Assembly (NCBI RefSeq): GCF_004803915.1
Contig: NZ_CP039396.1
Coordinates: forward strand, 1,116,001-1,180,000
Length of the DNA stretch: 64,000 nt
From: Duncaniella dubosii
Lineage (GTDB): Bacteria > Bacteroidota > Bacteroidia > Bacteroidales > Muribaculaceae
Direction of reading: 5' to 3'
This document shows positions 59,990-64,000 of this stretch, piece by piece. The translations under genes were made by a program, and so were the position numbers. The notes under the pieces are model-generated. The model saw only the letters and a program-made list of their open reading frames with translations. It made no database searches and was not told the origin of the DNA. Within the stretch, counting starts at the first letter, position 1; each line of letters opens with the position of its first letter.

Positions 59990-61794
59990 ATGGAAACCAA
60001 TATACTTACCGGGCTGATTGCACGTCAGGCAAGCCGTTATGGCGAACGCGCGGCACTCAGCGCCCCGGACAACGAGGGAAAATGGCACGACATTTCGTGG
60101 AACAGACTCAGTGACGATGTCGACAAGGCATCAGCAGCGATGGCAGCTCTCGGTATATGCGAGGCAGACAATATCGCGACTTTCTCGGCAAACCGACCTG
60201 AAAACATCGTGACCGACTACGCATGTTTCAATAACCGTGCGGCTTCAGTTTCAATCTATGCCACAAGTTCGCTTGAACAGCTGATATATATATTGAATGA
60301 CGCAGGATGCCCACTGCTCTTCGTGGGTAATACCACACAATATAAAATTGCCCGCCAAGCCATGCAGATGTGTCCGAATCTCAGACGCATCATAGTCATA
60401 AAGCCGATAGACATTGATACTGACGACGACAGTTCGATGCTGTGGAGCGACTTTATGGAACTTGGTGCAAACGCATCGTCCGAAATCAGGAATCTTGTAA
60501 AATCACGTATATCGTCGGCCACTCCCGACGATATAGCGACCCTTGTCTACACCTCCGGCACGACCGGAGAGCCGAAAGGCGCAATACTTCCCCACTCCAA
60601 TTATGACGCCGCGATGGAAAGCCATCTGAGACGCATCGACATGGTTTCAGACAAGGATGTCTCAATGGCCTTCCTGCCTCTGTGTCACATCTTCGAGAAG
60701 GGATGGACATACTTCTGTCTCGTCAAAGGTATCAAGGTAGCGGTCAACCGCGACCCGCAGGACATACAGTCGACCATCCAGCAGGTACGCCCGACATGTA
60801 TGTGTTCCGTCCCGAGATTCTGGGAGAAAGTCTACACGGCTGTTCAGGAAAAAATCTCATCGATGAATCCCGCGATGCGCATGCTCGTCAGGAGCGCCCT
60901 CAGAGTCGGACGCCGCCGCAACATCGACTATGCCCGCATCGGCAAAAAAGCCCCGTGGTGGCTTGAGACACGCTACAGATTCTTTGATGCGAAAGTATTC
61001 AGCCTTCTCCGCAGCGCCATCGGCATCGATAATGGAAATATATTCCCGACTGCCGGAGCACCGGTGTCGTCAAAAATCGTTGAATTCTTCCATTCATGCG
61101 GTATCAACATAGTCGTTGGCTACGGTCTGTCGGAAACAACCGCCACAGTGTCATGCTTCCCGGAGACAGGCTGGGAAATCGGTTCGGTCGGCACACCCAT
61201 TCCCTTCGTCGAAATAAAAATCGGCGATGAGAACGAGGTGCTTGTCAAAGGCCGATGGTGATGCGCGGCTATTACAACAAACCCGAGGCAACCGAAGCTG
61301 CATTCACCGCCGACGGATGGTTCCGCACGGGCGATGCAGGCTATATTGACGATCATGGCTCACTCTTCCTCACAGACCGCCTGAAGGACCTTTTAAAGAC
61401 ATCAAACGGAAAATACATCGCTCCACAGGCAATAGAAACACTGATGGGCGACGACAAATACATCGACCAGATAGCTGTCATCGGCGACCGCAGGAAATTT
61501 GTGTCGGCATTGATCGTCCCGGACTACACGGCTCTCAAGGACTTTGCCACCCGCGAACGCATTTCATATCATTCAATGGATGAGCTGGTGCGTCATTCAC
61601 GCATACGCGAGCTTCTGACCAAGCACATCGAAGAAGCCCAGAAAGGGCTTGCATCCTACGAGAAAATCAAGCGTTTCACCATCCTTCCCCAGCCATTTTC
61701 AATGGAAAAAGGCGAGCTGACCAACACTCTCAAGGTAAAACGCCATGCCATCAACCGCATATATGCCAAAGAAATCGACGCAATGTACGAATAA
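59990..61794 (+). CDS. Long-chain acyl-CoA synthetase (AMP-forming), frameshifted in this sequence
   Basis: The first part starts METNILTGLIARQ and carries the AMP-binding motif VYTSGTTGEPKGAILPHSN near residue 190. It ends prematurely at LVKGRW. The next frame resumes at MVMRGYYNKPEATEAAF, then GWFRTGDAGYIDDHG and DLLKTSNGKYIAPQ, the usual C-terminal motifs. Adding one C at 61252-61253 (GGCC to GGCCC) restores KGPMVMRG and a 601-residue enzyme. It activates fatty acids with ATP and CoA. A TTG at 59966 lies in the promoter, so 59990 is the start. Confidence 0.85.
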
Positions 61795-61864
61795 CTTGAC
61801 GGGTATCTGTCAGTAAAGCAGGTAAAATATTAATCACACAAGCTAAATCAAAGAACTACACAAG

Positions 61865-62875
61865 ATGAAAGTAGCAATCGTTGGCGTCAGTGGCGCCGTA
61901 GGTCAGGAATTTCTACGGGTTCTTGACGAACAGAATTTCCCCATCGACGAACTCCTCCTTTTCGGCTCTGAACGAAGCGCCGGCAAGACTTACACATTCC
62001 GTGGAAAAGAATACACCGTCCGTCACCTCCAGCACAACGATGATTTCAAGGGTGTCGACTTCGCCTTTGTATCAGCAGGTGCCGGTGTGTCGCGTGAATT
62101 TGCCGAGACAATAACCAAGCACGGAGCTGTGATGATCGACAATTCAAGCGCCTTCCGCATGGACGAGGATGTGCCTCTGGTAGTCCCCGAAGTCAACGGC
62201 GAGGATGCCTTTGACGCTCCCCGCGGAATCATAGCCAATCCCAACTGTACCACTGCGATCATGGTCGTGGCACTCAAACCCATCAACGACATCTCACCTA
62301 TCAAGCGAGTACACGTAGCCACCTATCAGGCGGCTTCGGGAGCAGGCGCGGTAGCCATGCAGGAACTTGAAAACCAGTATGCGGAACTTGCTGAAGGGAA
62401 AGAACCTACAGTCGAGAAATTCGCCTATCAGCTGGCCTACAACCTCATCCCCCACATCGATGTGTTCCTCGACAACGATTACACAAAGGAGGAGATGAAA
62501 ATGTATAACGAGACAAAAAAGATCATGCACGCTCCGAATCTCGAAGTGAGCGCCACATGTATCCGTGTCCCGGTCATGCGCGCACACAGCGAGGCCGTAT
62601 GGGTTGAAACAGAGAACCCTGTCAGCGTTGACGACGCACGCCGTGCATTCGAAAACGCCGAAGGTCTCGTGGTCATCGACGAACCCGCAGCTAAGAAATA
62701 TCCGATGCCCCTTGACGCAGCCGGAAAAGACCCCGTCTACGCCGGACGTCTCCGTAAGGATCTCGCCAATCCCAATGGCCTCACATTCTGGCTCGTAGGC
62801 GACCAGATCAAGAAAGGCGCAGCACTCAACGCAGTGCAGATCGCACAGTATATGATAGCTCATCCGCGCAACTGA
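61865..62875 (+). CDS. asd: Aspartate-semialdehyde dehydrogenase
   Basis: 336 residues, NADP-dependent, with the N-terminal loop [14 protein letters not shown], catalytic Cys in [27 protein letters not shown] and the His-containing [13 protein letters not shown]. It makes aspartate semialdehyde for lysine/diaminopimelate, methionine and threonine synthesis. It lies 70 bases after the acyl-CoA ligase gene, with no clear promoter between them, and ends before a terminator. Confidence 0.95.
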   Translation: MKVAIVGVSGAVGQEFLRVLDEQNFPIDELLLFGSERSAGKTYTFRGKEYTVRHLQHNDDFKGVDFAFVSAGAGVSREFAETITKHGAVMIDNSSAFRMDEDVPLVVPEVNGEDAFDAPRGIIANPNCTTAIMVVALKPINDISPIKRVHVATYQAASGAGAVAMQELENQYAELAEGKEPTVEKFAYQLAYNLIPHIDVFLDNDYTKEEMKMYNETKKIMHAPNLEVSATCIRVPVMRAHSEAVWVETENPVSVDDARRAFENAEGLVVIDEPAAKKYPMPLDAAGKDPVYAGRLRKDLANPNGLTFWLVGDQIKKGAALNAVQIAQYMIAHPRN

Positions 62876-62956
62876 TCCAATGCCGGAAAATTCCAATCAT
62901 ATCTGACAAACTCTTTGAGACAGCCACAACCGCTGTCCGAAAATCCATAAAAATAT

Positions 62957-63006
62957 AAATATGTAGAGGCTGCCGGCAGGGCAGGTTCTACATATTTATT
63001 TTTTTT
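62957..63006 (+). terminator. Intrinsic terminator after asd
   Basis: AAATATGTAGA (62957-62967) pairs with TCTACATATTT (62987-62997). The loop contains GCTGCCGGCAGGGC, and the stem is followed by ATTTTTTTT. Confidence 0.85.
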
Positions 63007-63070
63007 GCTATTTTTCACTGTCTATTAGGTTTTTTACAATAAGTATACCGATGTTTTCCAAAGTTTTTCG

Positions 63071-63078
63071 TATCTTTG
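63071..63078 (+). promoter_or_regulatory. -7 element of the pyruvate oxidoreductase gene
   Basis: TATCTTTG matches TAnnTTTG, giving a leader of about 62 bases before the ATG at 63147. No good -33 element is seen. Confidence 0.5.
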
Positions 63079-63131
63079 CGGGTAACATTTTACACATACC
63101 ATAGGAAACTTAAACTCAATTCTTTAAATAG

Positions 63132-64000
<869 letters not shown>

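Overview
The window reads as a chromosomal segment of a gut-type Bacteroidales bacterium, most likely Muribaculaceae (inference). The evidence is an 11-subunit complex I with a NuoC-NuoD fusion and no NuoEFG, promoters of the Bacteroidetes form TAnnTTTG, a SusB-type GH97 enzyme, a PL10 pectate lyase, C-terminal type IX secretion-like tails, a BioG-BioC fusion and a set of AUR1-like and CDP-alcohol lipid enzymes. I saw no rRNA, tRNA, CRISPR array, insertion sequence or prophage.

Layout. Positions 1-111 hold the start of murI (minus strand). From 17898 down to 308 runs one minus-strand block of about 17.6 kb: nuoA-B-CD-H, then a complete F-type ATP synthase operon (atpD-C-B-E-F-H-A-G), then nuoI-J-K-L-M-N. 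The ATP synthase genes lie inside the complex I operon, between nuoH and nuoI. This is the most striking architectural feature of the window. From 18.1 to 21.4 kb are two outer-membrane beta-barrel genes and an S41 protease. A biotin operon follows (bioA-bioF-bioG/bioC fusion-bioD, 21.6-26.2 kb). From 26.3 to 29.0 kb are a DEDD exonuclease, a small membrane protein, a formate/nitrite channel and a Crp/Fnr regulator. Between the last two is a candidate small RNA with a CRP-type palindrome. From 29.2 to 33.3 kb are ettA, an MFS transporter, def and ruvX.

The 33.4-40.2 kb stretch is a secreted-enzyme region: pectate lyase PL10, a GH97 alpha-glucosidase, and a C10 cysteine protease with a lipoprotein partner. 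It is followed by a nucleoside kinase, pheT, yebC, a polytopic membrane protein, an AlkD-like protein and a patatin-Omp85 type outer-membrane protein. From 50.5 to 57.7 kb is a minus-strand run of lipid and phosphate genes: pdxA, nucleotidyltransferase, ATP-grasp, PgpA, GtrA, CDP-alcohol transferase, AUR1-like PAP2, a second CDP-alcohol transferase and a HAD phosphatase. It resembles the inositol-phospholipid/sphingolipid clusters described in Bacteroides. The window ends with a 5'-truncated secreted protein gene, a long-chain acyl-CoA ligase, asd and the start of a pyruvate:ferredoxin oxidoreductase.

Three conserved genes (yebC, the acyl-CoA ligase and the pyruvate oxidoreductase) each carry a single missing base, two of them in short C runs. 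This pattern suggests sequencing or consensus errors rather than real gene loss, so the underlying sequence probably has residual indels.
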